Positions 48,401 to 56,352 of a stretch of 64,000 bases of DNA are shown one piece after another. Every line of letters starts with the position of its first letter. Positions within the stretch are counted from its first letter, which is position 1. The notes beneath the pieces were generated by a model. It made no database searches. It had not been told where the DNA came from and saw only the letters and a list, made by a program, of their open reading frames with translations. The stretch is from Lethocerus indicus (lineage: Eukaryota; Arthropoda; Insecta; Hemiptera; Belostomatidae). The stretch is from NCBI GenBank assembly GCA_019843655.1, contig JACDQD010000003.1:6574925-6638924 (forward strand), given 5' to 3'. Both the position numbers and the translations under genes were made by a program.

Positions 48401-51400
48401 GACTTACATTGTTGGAAAACATCTCATCGGTTACACCAAAACCAATATTCTGCGCTTCCTTAAAAAAATAACGAAAGAAAAGGCAGTTGCGTAACTGCGA
48501 TAAACCAATGATTTTTGCATAATTAGCAAATAAAATATTTATCTGAAATAAATGACAGTAATTTTATATTCCAAGATTAGATGGTTCTTCTCCTTCGAAA
48601 AACCACGCATTTCCTATGTGGCTGATATAAATACTGTGCTCAACAAGACCTATTCCGAAATCATCGTATGTTCTAAATTCTGTAATAGCTTGAGGTTTGT
48701 CACCAAATTCTATTCTACAGTAATCCTATAGTAGGGGGAGACAATGAAATAACTTTTACAATGCCGATTGATTTCAATTCATAGCCCTGAGAACGGCTCA
48801 AAGCGAGGTCTGGGATAATTCAACTGCGATGAGTAATGAATGAAATTATTGTAAAGATTTTTTAATGATTTTCATGATCTACAGGTGTTCGTTAAATGTA
48901 AAATTAATAGAGTTATCACTCGTTCGTAAGATTTGAATATGAGTTAGTAGGGGCTGAGAAATAGCCCACCAAAATAAATTATGTATTATTCATGTATGTC
49001 ATATCTGCAAGGCTTCCTTGGCTAGAACTCGAATGGATGAGCTATCCCGTCTGGATTTTAAAACCGGTGTGTTGGGAATTCGTTTTCTGAATTCGCGTGC
49101 TGCGGTAGAAAATATTTCTGGCCTATCGAACTAGCGATCGTAATTCTCGGGGAAAAATGAAATTTCGAAAATGGGTCTCCCTGCGTTCGGATTTATGTCC
49201 GTTTGGCGGCATAAAAAATGAATTCAATGCCGAACACTGAAGGGAGGAGGATCGGCAGTTGGTACAGGTCCAAGTCTGTTTTAAGGAACGGCAAAGGGCG
49301 TATTTAAATAGTCCCTCACCCCCTACAAGTTTTTAAGAACTTAGAACGAACCCACCTCCCTCCGCAGTCCGGATTGCTGCCAGAAAGAGGACTGACTCGT
49401 ACCCGATATACGACAGCCTTTTTTTCAGCGTTAAATAATATCAATTCTTTAAAACAGTTTTCATTTCTTCCAAAACGGAACTTGGCAGGACAGTTCTTAA
49501 GACATTTAGATCCGCAAATGAAATTATATGAAACGAAATATATATTTAAATATAGATATCAGAAACAAAACTATTAGATATCATAATTTAATGAGAAATT
49601 AGCGCCGTTATATTTATGAAAACACAATTTGTCAGGCGAAAACAATGCGGTAATGTATAACCAATATTACATCCCATCCAGATAATATCCCACACTAATT
49701 CCGTTTTGTTTCCATTAAGTCTTTATTATGTTGTCAGGTTCAATTGTGAGAGATTAATGTTGTTGAAAATATTATTAAACGTTTGATTCTAGAATACAAA
49801 CATGGATGTGATAACAAAGGCCAAAATGCTGGCATTTTTATTAGTGTTAATGAAAGCAGGTGGTTGTTTTTCTTCAAAATATTTAACAGGTTTGAGCATT
49901 GTACATACATGTATTTATTCTACAATTTCATTCAGGGTATAATTATTTTAAAATTTTAAGCGAATAATGATCTCCATACTCGTACCAATAGATAGACGTC
50001 TCAATATATTTCTTTAATAAGGCACTATTAAATCAGAATATAATGAAAGAATAAATTCAGTTATAGTCACTACCAAAATTTGACTTTATTTCAGGCAGTG
50101 TGTCGCCTAAGTACCGGTTAGCTGTGAAAATGCGAGATTTAGTGGATTTTTAGGTAGCATCGAAGGACTGGCGTAAGCATTAAATTAGGTGGAATGGAGA
50201 AGCAGAACCCTCCCCGCCCCCGCCCCCCGCCCACGCTCCCGTCCCAACCCCCGCTTTTATGGCATCGATTATTCAACTCCATCCCCGACGGTCATGTCCG
50301 TCAACACCGCCGGCACGCTACGCTTTCATCCCCCAGCCGTTTTAAGTCAGCCCCGTCAGTTGGCCTTCCCCTGTTTACAGTGCGCCCTTTCAAAAAAACA
50401 AAAAAAAAGAAAGGCCAAACAAGAAAATTCTGCCGCTATACAATATTACGCTCAAGTTCAATGAACCGACCTTTTTTCAAACAATCGAAAATTGGGCGCG
50501 CACGCATCGGTGGAGCCGACCGGATTTAGCCGCAGAAACGGGCGGTGTTGGCATATTTTACTGCTCAAATTCAACGCCAGTTACGCCACAGGCAGTTGCC
50601 TTTCCGGTATATCGTGCATGTTTCAACTCTGCCAATTATTTTCTAGGTGGAAAATTATTTCTTAATTAATTTTGTTATTTTCTTCGGCACCCGCCTCTTG
50701 CGTAATTCAGACCCTAACCCTGAATGACTGTATTTCTGCCTCCTTAAAATTAAATCGCGGTGATATACTGATATGCAAGTGACAATAGTTCACGATGAAG
50801 GGTTTTTCGTACTATATGGTCTTATCCAACCAACGAGAGCAGGGATTGATTCTGCGAGATCTCATGTCGCCACATGCCTCTTATTTCTTCACCTAACGCA
50901 AAGCATTTACTGTTATTTTAATTTATCGTGTTTGTCTGGTTTGTTAATTGAAGAAACTCGCTGTATTTTAATGCTACTGACAGTTTCGATGAGCTAATAG
51001 CTGGAATTATTAGGACCAAATAAATTGGAGACAGAATGTCTGGCGAGATATCGATATTTGGAACCTCGCTCGCTCGCTTGCCGGTGTAAAATCTATATCT
51101 CATACTGCTAAGGGGTAATTCGTGAACTATTATAGTTCGTCGTCGGAATCTTTATTAATTGCGACTACTTTATAAATATCCATTCTTGCGACGTTAAAAA
51201 TCGTGAAAAATTCCGAGCCGTCAGAAGAGAGCTCTCCTCGGATCGAAGCCGAGGTGAATGGTTGATGGCCTCGGTATCGGGCTATTAGATTATGCCCGGG
51301 CATTTGTTAGGGAGGACTCCATTTGTCCCGGGGCCGCCCTCCTAATGGAACGCTATATATTTTCCGGATTACATTTCGCGGATGACAAAGCGCTCCCCCA

Positions 51401-54400
51401 CCGCCGCCGTCGCCGCCGCCGCCGCCACCAAAATGAGTGCTTTTTTCCTCTTCCTCCGTGTTGCAGTGCGTGAAGAAACTGCCCATCAGCCCCTTACTGC
51501 TTATTGCAATATATTGTTCAATAGTCCGCCACGTTTTTATTCAACTCCTAATAGAGTGGTCTGAGAATAATTCAAGGCGACCTAACAAACCATACGATTG
51601 TATTCTGAGAAATGATATGAACATTGATAAGCGATTTTATGTAAGGCTCCGCAGTCAGGGTTATTCCCGGGAAAAAATTATTTTTAAAAATTATTAATAT
51701 TCAACGTGTTACAAATATAAATGTGGAAAGTCCCCCGATCTGGTTGGAATACCTGTTTTAGCCTGCTATGAATGTACAGGATCAAAGCGGCACCATCGTT
51801 GTATTTGATATCGGGTCTGATGGTATTAGGATCCAGGGATAGGAAACGGACCTATGTGGCAGTAATAGAGTTGATTGGTGGGGGTCTAATTCAGTTTGTG
51901 CGTTGCCACCTACCTTCTTATCTCAGGTAAAACACCTCCCAGCAGACAGCCGTTAACAATGTTTGTGCTCCCGTAATTTGTGAACCCCCTAATCCAGGGC
52001 CCCCCGGACCCCAAAGCATTTGAACAAACAACGGGCTCTTCTAATAATCGAATAGCGCGCCAGACATTATTCACCTGCCCTGAGTTTGTTACGGGACAGG
52101 AGGAGCCCCCGGGTCGAATATTCAGCGCCCGAAGAACTTCGAGGCCCGGCCCCGGCGTCGAAACTCGTCCAATATTCATGGGGGCCGCCAAAATAATTTC
52201 TGCCGCTTTTAAATTATTCCCGCCGCCTCATAGACTTTTCATACATCACAATGCGGTTGGACTGGAGCGAACCAGAAGGGAATAGAATTAGGAATCTACT
52301 ACGCGGGGAGGCGGGTTATTGTACCGTGTGTTTTGATAATGAATCCGGTAAATTATTGATGTAAATAATTTCGCAGGTTTACAAATGGCGTATAATGAAT
52401 CATGACGGAATTTTTGATTATGTTCAGTTTTGATTACTCACATGGTCATTGTTTGTTCACAGAAATTTAATATATATAAAAATATTTGTTATAATATTGG
52501 CCGGAAAACAGGCCATCATACCCTGATTAGAGCATGTCCCGAGAGGTCGGATAAGGAAATAATTAATACATTTCTGTAGTCTATATTCATTGATTAAGCC
52601 TTCGTATAGATTCGAGACAAGATACTTTGGACGAAAAAAATAGAACGGTATTGAATATCGGAATTTTTTTCTCTCCGGCTAACCCGATCCCCGCCCTAGC
52701 ATGAACTGGGTCGATTTATCTGGCCCCTAGAGAGTAAACAACGGTGACACAAAATTATTTACGGCTGTGAAGGTACATCATTGGCGTTAAACGAGAAGGT
52801 CCCTCCCCCTACCCGACCCATTCATCACCCTTATTGTATTGGACCGGTGATTAATAACGCTGTTCGACCCCTGGTCGCTCTTATCTCGATTCGACACCGC
52901 CCCCGCCAATTACTCGAGGATGCCTACAGTTTAGCACGACGATTGCTGTGGGAGAAGCACGGATACCTTGAGGTGCTAATAATCGGGCGCTTCACCTCGT
53001 GTTTAAAGACTGCATCCCGGGGTAATGATTCTCTATCGTGCTCTATGTACTTTTTCTCTATGTTGATGTCTCGCCCCGTCGGTTCGATTTTTCTCTAGAC
53101 CGGTTTCGGCTGCTCGCCATTTTCAGTCAGTACGGCGGTGAGCCACTCTTACCAAACCAGCCGGAGGAGACAGAAGACCGAGAAAACTACGGTATTCCAA
53201 ACCCTCACGGACAACAGGGCCGTCAGGCACTTGAGCTTGCCTATTTGCAATATGTGGCTTCTAAACCGACGGCGAGATTAAGATGCGAATTTCGGTAATA
53301 GTATAACGTCCGATGCCAAACCGAAGCGAGGTGATACAGAATATTGCAGGAGTTTTAACTCTGTAACTTCTGCATTCGACGTTCTAGTCGCAGAATGTAT
53401 ACTATTGTTTTTATAGTGTTAAGCCCGGCGGACCGGCATTTGGGAAGAGCCGGGAAATGTTCCGGGGGCGGGGATGGGGGAAAAAAAATTGACGTTCCGC
53501 GAGAAGCTTTTGTTCAGAGAAAAGGTTGGAGTGGAAGATGGAGTGCGGGCGGAGAGCGCTAAATCTCGGACAAAGGGAATATTCATATTGGACTGAATAT
53601 GTATGATGGGCGCCGCGGGTGCGTACCGTTTTTGGAGAAACTCGAACTGAAGGTTCGGCAGGACCGGGCTGTGATCGGGGTCATCTCTGACATTGGGCCC
53701 TAGAGAGGGAAAAACATTCGACGGGGAATAACAGCCGGACGAGGATTAAAGAATACTTCCTCCGGCAAATGAACATATCCCCGCATTTAAAAGTATAGTC
53801 GACTAAACATGTAGCGTGGGGGTTATTTAGAAATTCATTTTTAAATTTTCCGCGGCGAACGCCGGGTTATTATTGCGGTGTTATGCTCTTGGAAAATTCT
53901 CCGCCAGCGACGCACCGCCCGCAATCCATCCCATGAATACAAATCGTGTTTAAATTACGTTATGACATCCACCCGCAATAAAATGTGAGGTAACACGCTT
54001 CCATTGTTCCACCTGAGTTTTTATCCCTTGGGCCTCTTATCTCTTCAAATTTGCTTTCTAAACACACTCTATTTAATCGGAGGGATTTATCTTTGTACGT
54101 AAATATAACTTGTTTAAGAGGAAGATTGATGAAAATTGTAATTTATAAGATTTGGGGGCCGTAAGATTTAAGAATACTTAGATACTGGAAAATTAAAACA
54201 AGAACCATCTCTAAAACATAATACCACTTAAGTCGTCAAGAATTTCATTTTTGACCCGTGATAACAAAATATGCTTGGCTTATGGCCGAAATTAATTTAA
54301 CGCCCGATGTGTTTTAATCAACGGAAATAAGCGCTCGGAATGAATTAATAAAAAAACGGCAACAGTATGATCCGAAGCAGGCTCCGGTAAAGAAACGACA

Positions 54401-55448
54401 GAAATCTTGTAACATATAAATTTACTACCGTGTAGGATATAAGACATAACGTAAAAGGGGAAAATGAATTGTCCATGGCACACAAGGGATTTAGTATCAG
54501 CTTTGTCGACGGACGGCGGGAATAAACAGAGTGATGTACTAGTTTAATGGACATGTTTATATTAAGAGTTTTAAGCCGTCCCATAAAACGACTGATAGAA
54601 TGTCGGATTACCGGTGGATTAGCCACTTTGGAACTGCCGAATGATCGAACCGACCCAATATTCTGTCCGGTTTACGTCTGGAGTTTAATAAACGATGTCG
54701 CCTCGGGCGCGAATAAATGATGGGTTGTAAATACGCTACGGGTAGTGGCTCACGATCCACGATTGAATGTTGACCTGGACTGTTAAATGGGTCTAAATTT
54801 CAAATGGACACCGATTCGGTTGTCCACTATAACAATTATAACAATATCGTAGCTTACAATGAGTGGGTCTAAGACGGACAATATGTGTACTTATTTCCTG
54901 AGTTATAAATGATATTTTGAAGGGAAGAACCGATATAATTAAATGAGGCGTAGATAAAACACACCGGGATATCTCTTTTGACTGTTTTATCCATTCTGGT
55001 AAGGCGTCATTGTAAGTTCGGAAAGGATATTCCTCATTGAACTGGTTGTCATTGGCATTGGAGTACCCGCTAATTCGTAGCACTTTTAGTACAATTACGT
55101 AATACAATACAACTACGCTCAAATGCCTTTCCCCAAATTAGTCATCCTTTTTTATACAAGTGCAAACGTTTAGCACCCCCCCCCCACTACAACTTTAAAT
55201 TATTACCGATACGAGGCGTTAAATGTATATATATAAATTAGAGTTATACGCACGTGTGCAGTGTTTGGGCTCGTCGGACATGTCGCCGCAGTTGTTGATG
55301 CCGTCGCAATACTTGTTGAGAGGTACGCATCTGGCGTTCGTGCAGGCGAAATGTGAGATGGGGCAAGCGGAGGCGGTGGGGGCGGCCCCGGAGGCCGGCG
55401 GGGGCGGCCTAGTGCTCACTACGCCCAGGCAGCCCGCTGCCACACACC
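18592..55448 (-). CDS. Culd: CUB- and LDLa-domain single-pass membrane protein (Culd-like), 13 exons, 5' end missing
   Basis: Spliced exons in order: 55448-55254, 38633-38497, 23931-23640, 23190-22844, 21658-21437, 21091-20898, 20780-20637, 20558-20361, 20249-20062, 19968-19539, 19433-19224, 19153-18987, 18907-18592, about 1,012 codons. Architecture: LDLa with six Cys and a DGINNC...SDE calcium motif; five CUB-like units; a second six-Cys LDLa; a hydrophobic helix (IQLALLAIIVISAVSLVITL); and a tail of about 30 residues starting RLRKPRR and ending VIC. The protein should sit in the plasma membrane with its domains outside. Insect Culd has this character, and in Drosophila it is linked to endocytic turnover of rhodopsin and TRPL in photoreceptors. 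Neto-type proteins are the alternative but have two CUBs and one LDLa. Intron phases match at every junction except 20249-20062/19968-19539, where one base seems missing. The signal-peptide exon was not found. The name is inferred from domain order. Confidence 0.8.
18987..19153 (-). CDS. Culd: Culd-like exon L: CUB 5, second half
   Basis: 167 nt, phase 0 in and 2 out. Acceptor TTTCCAG, donor CGGAG before GTAAGC. It encodes VELFSEGWV, ESRNVVVEFVSREQGSYSVS and WLELTR, the closing strands of the last CUB unit. Confidence 0.85.
19224..19433 (-). CDS. Culd: Culd-like exon K: CUB 5, first half
   Basis: 210 nt, phase 0 both ends. Acceptor TTTCCAG, donor CACACG before GTAGGT. It encodes VNCESQPWVIEPSDSHYLYV, TTGFIVGGTG, DRHCKTSNRIEIHAGD and THIIVCP. 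C-x-x-x-x-W-V-I-E-P is the standard second-Cys strand of a CUB. Confidence 0.87.
19539..19968 (-). CDS. Culd: Culd-like exon J: CUB 4 body and start of CUB 5
   Basis: 430 nt, phase 2 in and 0 out. Acceptor TTTTTTACAG before TTGTGT, donor GAAGAG before GTGTTA. It encodes CVHRFEGQKGERVRLTINNL, DCSTLNKGGWGRLHCAGD, CLCTTSEVDMPFVYSSNSHI and LELHFDVFNM, then CTRDQKVKGPSGEITFSAPS. A run-on to a TAG 24 nt past the donor was rejected because exon K follows in phase. Confidence 0.87.
20062..20249 (-). CDS. Culd: Culd-like exon I: CUB 3/CUB 4 junction, apparent missing base
   Basis: Acceptor TTCCAG, donor ATCAG before GTAACT; 188 nt. The frame set by exon H reads RPVSFRALYEFVDLHQDGEP, CSRLFTSRH, FASPKNIFLYGRG and then GAPEIS. 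It leaves phase 1, whereas exon J needs phase 2 to begin CVHRFEG. One additional G in the G4 run (plus 20077-20080) would give GRGGARNISC, restore phase and keep the expected CUB cysteine. Confidence 0.8.
20361..20558 (-). CDS. Culd: Culd-like exon H: CUB 3, distal part
   Basis: 198 nt, phase 2 in and 2 out. Acceptor TTTACAG before CGAGGAC, donor TTAAG before GTTAGA. It encodes EDNIHHTVIRPNVAQLGKYC, then PRSCDHYLLRN, RPCMLAESFLSTGDSLTLEL and EATSL. Cys-rich with a final hydrophobic strand. Confidence 0.83.
20637..20780 (-). CDS. Culd: Culd-like exon G: CUB 3, middle
   Basis: 144 nt, phase 2 in and 2 out. Acceptor TTTACAG before ATATAAAG, donor CGCTG before GTAAAT. It encodes YKVWLSILKYHVDS, EETNCMTSLKIWDG and STSLCTHDR, including the C-x-x-x-LKIWDG calcium/beta-strand block. 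No single long frame shows it; it is fixed by phase with exons F and H. Confidence 0.83.
20898..21091 (-). CDS. Culd: Culd-like exon F: CUB 3, start
   Basis: 194 nt, phase 0 in and 2 out. Acceptor GTTCAG, donor TTCCAG before GTAACT. It encodes VEFVDREEPVYTRNKRCEFW then GVLESPHNSIPPNTTCLYHL and a Pro-rich insertion. The C...SP.NSIPPNTTC spacing is CUB-like. Confidence 0.87.
21092..21436 (-). other. Culd-like intron E/F
   Basis: 345-nt intron, nothing recognised. Confidence 0.8.
21437..21658 (-). CDS. Culd: Culd-like exon E: CUB 2, second half
   Basis: 222 nt, phase 0 both ends. It encodes VWKDCDEVQDYVTVYDGYTT, LKFCGGG, LLVEFSTSPFGTF and HGFQLKVD. The C-x-D-YVTVYDG and FCGG blocks are textbook CUB. 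The donor chosen is GAT before GTAATA; an upstream GT after AAA is possible but weaker, and both preserve phase. Confidence 0.88.
21659..22843 (-). other. Culd-like intron D/E with duplicated blocks
   Basis: 1.2-kb intron. It contains a 150-bp block at 21881-22033 repeated at 22549-22696, and a 103-bp block at 22446-22548 repeated at 22697-22798. No coding potential recognised. Confidence 0.85.
21881..22798. repeat. Intronic duplication, order A1 ... B1-A2-B2
   Basis: Blocks A1 (21881-22033) and A2 (22549-22696) share CCAATAAGACGATTTATAGA through GAGAATGTCGATAAG with a 5-bp length difference. B1 (22446-22548) and B2 (22697-22798) share TATCGTTCATATTCATAGAT with several substitutions. B1, A2 and B2 abut exactly. 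Confidence 0.92.
22844..23190 (-). CDS. Culd: Culd-like exon D: CUB 2, first half
   Basis: 347 nt, phase 1 in and 0 out. Acceptor ATTGCAG, donor CTCAAG before GTAACG. It contains the classic CUB signature CRLQSPNFPGVYPRNLTCYY, preceded by YCSRMFSDCDRKP. The end TTLK joins exon E as a continuous strand. Confidence 0.9.
23191..23639 (-). other. Culd-like intron C/D
   Basis: 449-nt intron, nothing recognised. Confidence 0.85.
23640..23931 (-). CDS. Culd: Culd-like exon C: CUB 1, second half
   Basis: 292 nt, phase 0 in and 1 out. Acceptor TGTTGCAG, donor AGAG before GTAAAT. It encodes LTLERFTLGRFNSF and GCPDGYMAL with GLWCGTSWGPVLYFSE and NFDFKISYKM, the usual Cys pair, G-x-W-C-G and final beta-strand of a CUB domain. 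Confidence 0.88.
24640..24685 (-). mobile_element. HHR-element fragment starting near the cleavage site
   Basis: Ribozyme sense is minus: CCGGTTTAGCAAAAGACCAA then ACCAGCGACAGGAGAGAGAA. It matches other copies from 6 nt before the predicted cleavage point onward; upstream is unrelated. Confidence 0.55.
27057..27093 (-). ncRNA. Minimal type I hammerhead ribozyme motif
   Basis: On the minus strand the 37 nt read: stem I strand GCTA; core CTGAAGA (matches CUGANGA); TGGC-GAGCA-GCC, a 3-bp GGC/GCC stem II with one extra U; core GAAA; stem III ACC/GGT with essentially no loop; cleavage base C; closing stem I strand TAGC. Such near-loopless stem III is the form described in Penelope-like elements, thought to work as dimers. 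Activity is inferred. Confidence 0.7.
27183..27225. repeat. (TA)n microsatellite inside element copy 1
   Basis: About 21 TA dinucleotides at the same internal position as the TA tract of copy 2. Confidence 0.95.
27377..28080. repeat. Tandem array, ten units of exactly 70 bp
   Basis: GCGGAAATGTACTTAACTAA occurs at 27401, 27471, 27541, 27611, 27681, 27751, 27821, 27891, 27961 and 28031. Unit variants (GGTCCACTTAC, GGTGCACCTAC, GGTCCTCTTAC) recur; the pair GGTGCACCTAC plus GCGGTCCC appears twice 350 bp apart, so a five-unit segment was probably duplicated. Confidence 0.97.
35684..36227 (+). mobile_element. HHR-bearing element, copy 2 (inverted, core deleted)
   Basis: Strand is the ribozyme sense. 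Inverted relative to copy 1. It begins in degenerate 70-bp repeat sequence (CATTTCCGCACCACCCTCAG), then GGCGCCGTCTATAAATAG, a (TA)n tract (about 35979-36018), AGCCGAAACCGGTTTAGC, and the left-end segment closing in ACAGGTATTCTAAACTA. The CTGAAGATGGCGAGC part of the ribozyme is missing, so this copy should be inactive. Confidence 0.75.
35979..36018. repeat. (TA)n microsatellite inside element copy 2
   Basis: About 20 TA dinucleotides, flanked by element sequence on both sides. Confidence 0.95.
38497..38633 (-). CDS. Culd: Culd-like exon B: CUB 1, first half
   Basis: 137 nt, phase 1 in and 0 out. Acceptor GATTGCAG, donor GTCCAG before GTAATT. It encodes CNRTYYGEVGKTYELELHRP, then RENSVPYYCLINLTAAGG and HYGDIVQ. 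The two Cys and following hydrophobic strand fit a CUB N-terminal half. It continues directly into LTLERFTLG of exon C across a 14.6-kb intron. Confidence 0.85.
40205..40300 (-). mobile_element. Degenerate HHR-element-like fragment
   Basis: Contains TAGACCGGTTTCGGCTTC with loosely similar flanks (AGATTT, TTTCATC, TCACTCT). The catalytic strand is unrecognisable. Weak. Confidence 0.3.
44512..44898 (-). mobile_element. HHR-bearing element, copy 3 (one 70-bp unit, no TA tract)
   Basis: Plus strand reads AATACCGTAGATTTCGTGTG, the complement of an intact ribozyme, GTTAGTCACTTTTGGCACTT, GATAGACCCCTGTTGC, GCAGACCCGCAAAACAGAGT, then one repeat unit, stopping after AAGTTCG. The left terminus is truncated compared with copies 1 and 2. 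Confidence 0.75.
44562..44598 (-). ncRNA. Minimal type I hammerhead ribozyme motif, second intact copy
   Basis: Same 37-nt layout as 27057-27093: GCTA / CTGAAGA / GGC-GCC stem II / GAAA / ACC-GGT / TAGC. The cleavage-site base is U instead of C, still within the allowed NUH rule. Core and stem I are unchanged. Confidence 0.68.
45357..45412. repeat. (CT)n microsatellite
   Basis: About 28 uninterrupted CT dinucleotides, producing artificial Leu-Ser or Arg-Glu open frames. Confidence 0.97.
45724..46277 (-). mobile_element. HHR-element copy 4, truncated before the ribozyme (six repeat units)
   Basis: Starts at GAAGAAGATACTACGGCG, carries GCAGACCCGCATAACAGAGT, six 70-bp units and the shared tail GATTAACTAGATTACTAAAA with AATAAACTTTTTT. 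The left end with the ribozyme and TA tract is absent. It is in the same orientation as copy 3, 0.8 kb away. Confidence 0.75.
45810..46240. repeat. 70-bp tandem array, six units, with 140-bp higher-order period
   Basis: Units alternate between two variants (GATAAACTAG with GAGGATGG, and GATAACCTAG with GAGGGTGG), giving an AB-AB dimer. One unit has an extra 11-bp duplication, TGGTGCGGAAA twice, near 46111-46132. Confidence 0.95.
46412..46480. other. Nested perfect palindromes, tRNA-like segment
   Basis: ATCGGAGAA (46412) pairs with TTCTCCGAT (46472); inside it GGCGCT (46422) pairs with AGCGCC (46457). It contains GTGGTAGAG and a CTCGATTC motif like tRNA D- and T-arms, but no canonical cloverleaf fits. 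Possibly a tRNA-derived SINE head. Confidence 0.35.
50208..50252 (-). other. G-quadruplex-forming tract (G-rich on minus strand)
   Basis: Plus strand shows at least six runs of three or more C with 1-5 nt spacers. The minus strand therefore meets the usual G3+ N1-7 rule. Confidence 0.75.
51399..51428. repeat. (CCG)n trinucleotide tract
   Basis: Short imperfect CCGCCGTCGCCGCC repeat in the large intron. Confidence 0.9.
53070..53205. mobile_element. Rearranged HHR-element fragment, head-to-head
   Basis: Plus 53070-53150 reads left-end-like sequence, TAGACCGGTTTCGGCTGCTC and GCCATTTTCAGT (ribozyme complement). It is followed at about 53151-53205 by left-end sequence in the opposite sense (CCAAACCAGC, GGAGGAGACAGAA, CTACGGTATTCC). 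The ribozyme core reads CTGAAAA, so G8 is lost. Confidence 0.6.
55254..55448 (-). CDS. Culd: Culd-like exon A: linker and first LDLa
   Basis: 195 nt, phase 1 in and phase 1 out. Acceptor TGTGCAG, donor GCACAC before GTGCGT. It encodes a Pro/Ala-rich linker and then ACPISHFACTNARC, VPLNKYC, DGINNCGDMSDEPKHC. All six LDLa cysteines and the acidic calcium-binding residues are present. It joins exon B as HCTP-CNRTYYG. Confidence 0.88.
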
Positions 55449-55702
55449 CTGCACATTAACAAACCATCACCTACACACACTCTCCAGCTACTCAATATTG
55501 GCTCACCAGCTATTAATTTTCTGCATACATTTAATTTCCCAGCCCCTCATTGACAACTCATTGTTATAATTCCGTACGACGAGCGGAGAGCGTACAAAAT
55601 GTGTACATTGGACAGCTCACGAATATACAAGCAATTAATATAAAAAAATTAAATATCAAAATATAAACAAGTATATGAAAAAATCTGTGAATGTTAGCAA
55701 AT

Positions 55703-55799
55703 GTCTAGCAAAAGACCAAACCAGTGAGAGGAGACAGAAACACACGAAATCTACGGTATTCCGACCCCTCGCAGACCCCAAAACAGGTATTCTAAACTA
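55703..55799 (+). mobile_element. HHR-element terminal fragment starting near the cleavage site
   Basis: Plus strand reads GTCTAGCAAAAGACCAAACC, then GAGGAGACAGAAACACACGA, CTACGGTATTCC, and ends AAACAGGTATTCTAAACTA, the same terminus as copy 2. Homology begins 3 nt before the predicted cleavage point. Confidence 0.6.
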
Positions 55800-56309
55800 A
55801 ATTTTATTTGTTTTTTTTAAGTGTAATCTCTTTCTCTTTTTAAATATATTATAATGTTCATATGTAACTAACACAATAATAATTGGTATATTAGAGAAAT
55901 AATTATATGTATATGTCACATTATGTATTGTAACTTAATTATGGACAATAATTTTGCATATCCCTGACGTCATACACTGGTTATCTCCCCGGAAATTAAG
56001 CGCTCGCAAGGAGGAAAGGCCTTCGCTAGTGGAAAAGCCTTAATCGAAATCGTAAATCGGAATGGACCCGGGGCGAAAAAACAGTCCCGCACGTTCCTTG
56101 TGATTCCTTCAGAACCTTTCTGCACATCGGCTAAGTAGGGAGTTTCGAAAGAAACCGTCGAGTGGCTAGCGCCGGGCCGCGTATCTGGGCCGTACAGCAA
56201 TCGGTGAATAAATGCCCCGGGGCACTCCGAATATTAAAACGTCTCTCGGTGGAAGGGCGGAACTGGCGCCGGGGCGGGGTTCGCCCTGAACCATCAAATC
56301 ACAATCGCG

Positions 56310-56352
56310 GGCCCTCCTCCACCTCCTCCTCCTCCTCCTCCTCCACCTCCTA
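56310..56352. repeat. (CCT)n trinucleotide tract
   Basis: Imperfect CCTCCTCCACCTCCTCC repeat upstream of exon A. Confidence 0.9.

Larger units (their letters stand above)
38634..55253 (-). other. Culd-like large intron A/B (16.6 kb)
   Basis: Contains a degenerate HHR-like fragment near 40205-40300, element copies at 44512-44898 and 45724-46277, a structured 69-nt palindromic segment (46412-46480), a (CT)n microsatellite, a G-quadruplex-forming tract (50208-50252) and a rearranged element copy near 53070-53210. No nested gene recognised. Confidence 0.85.
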
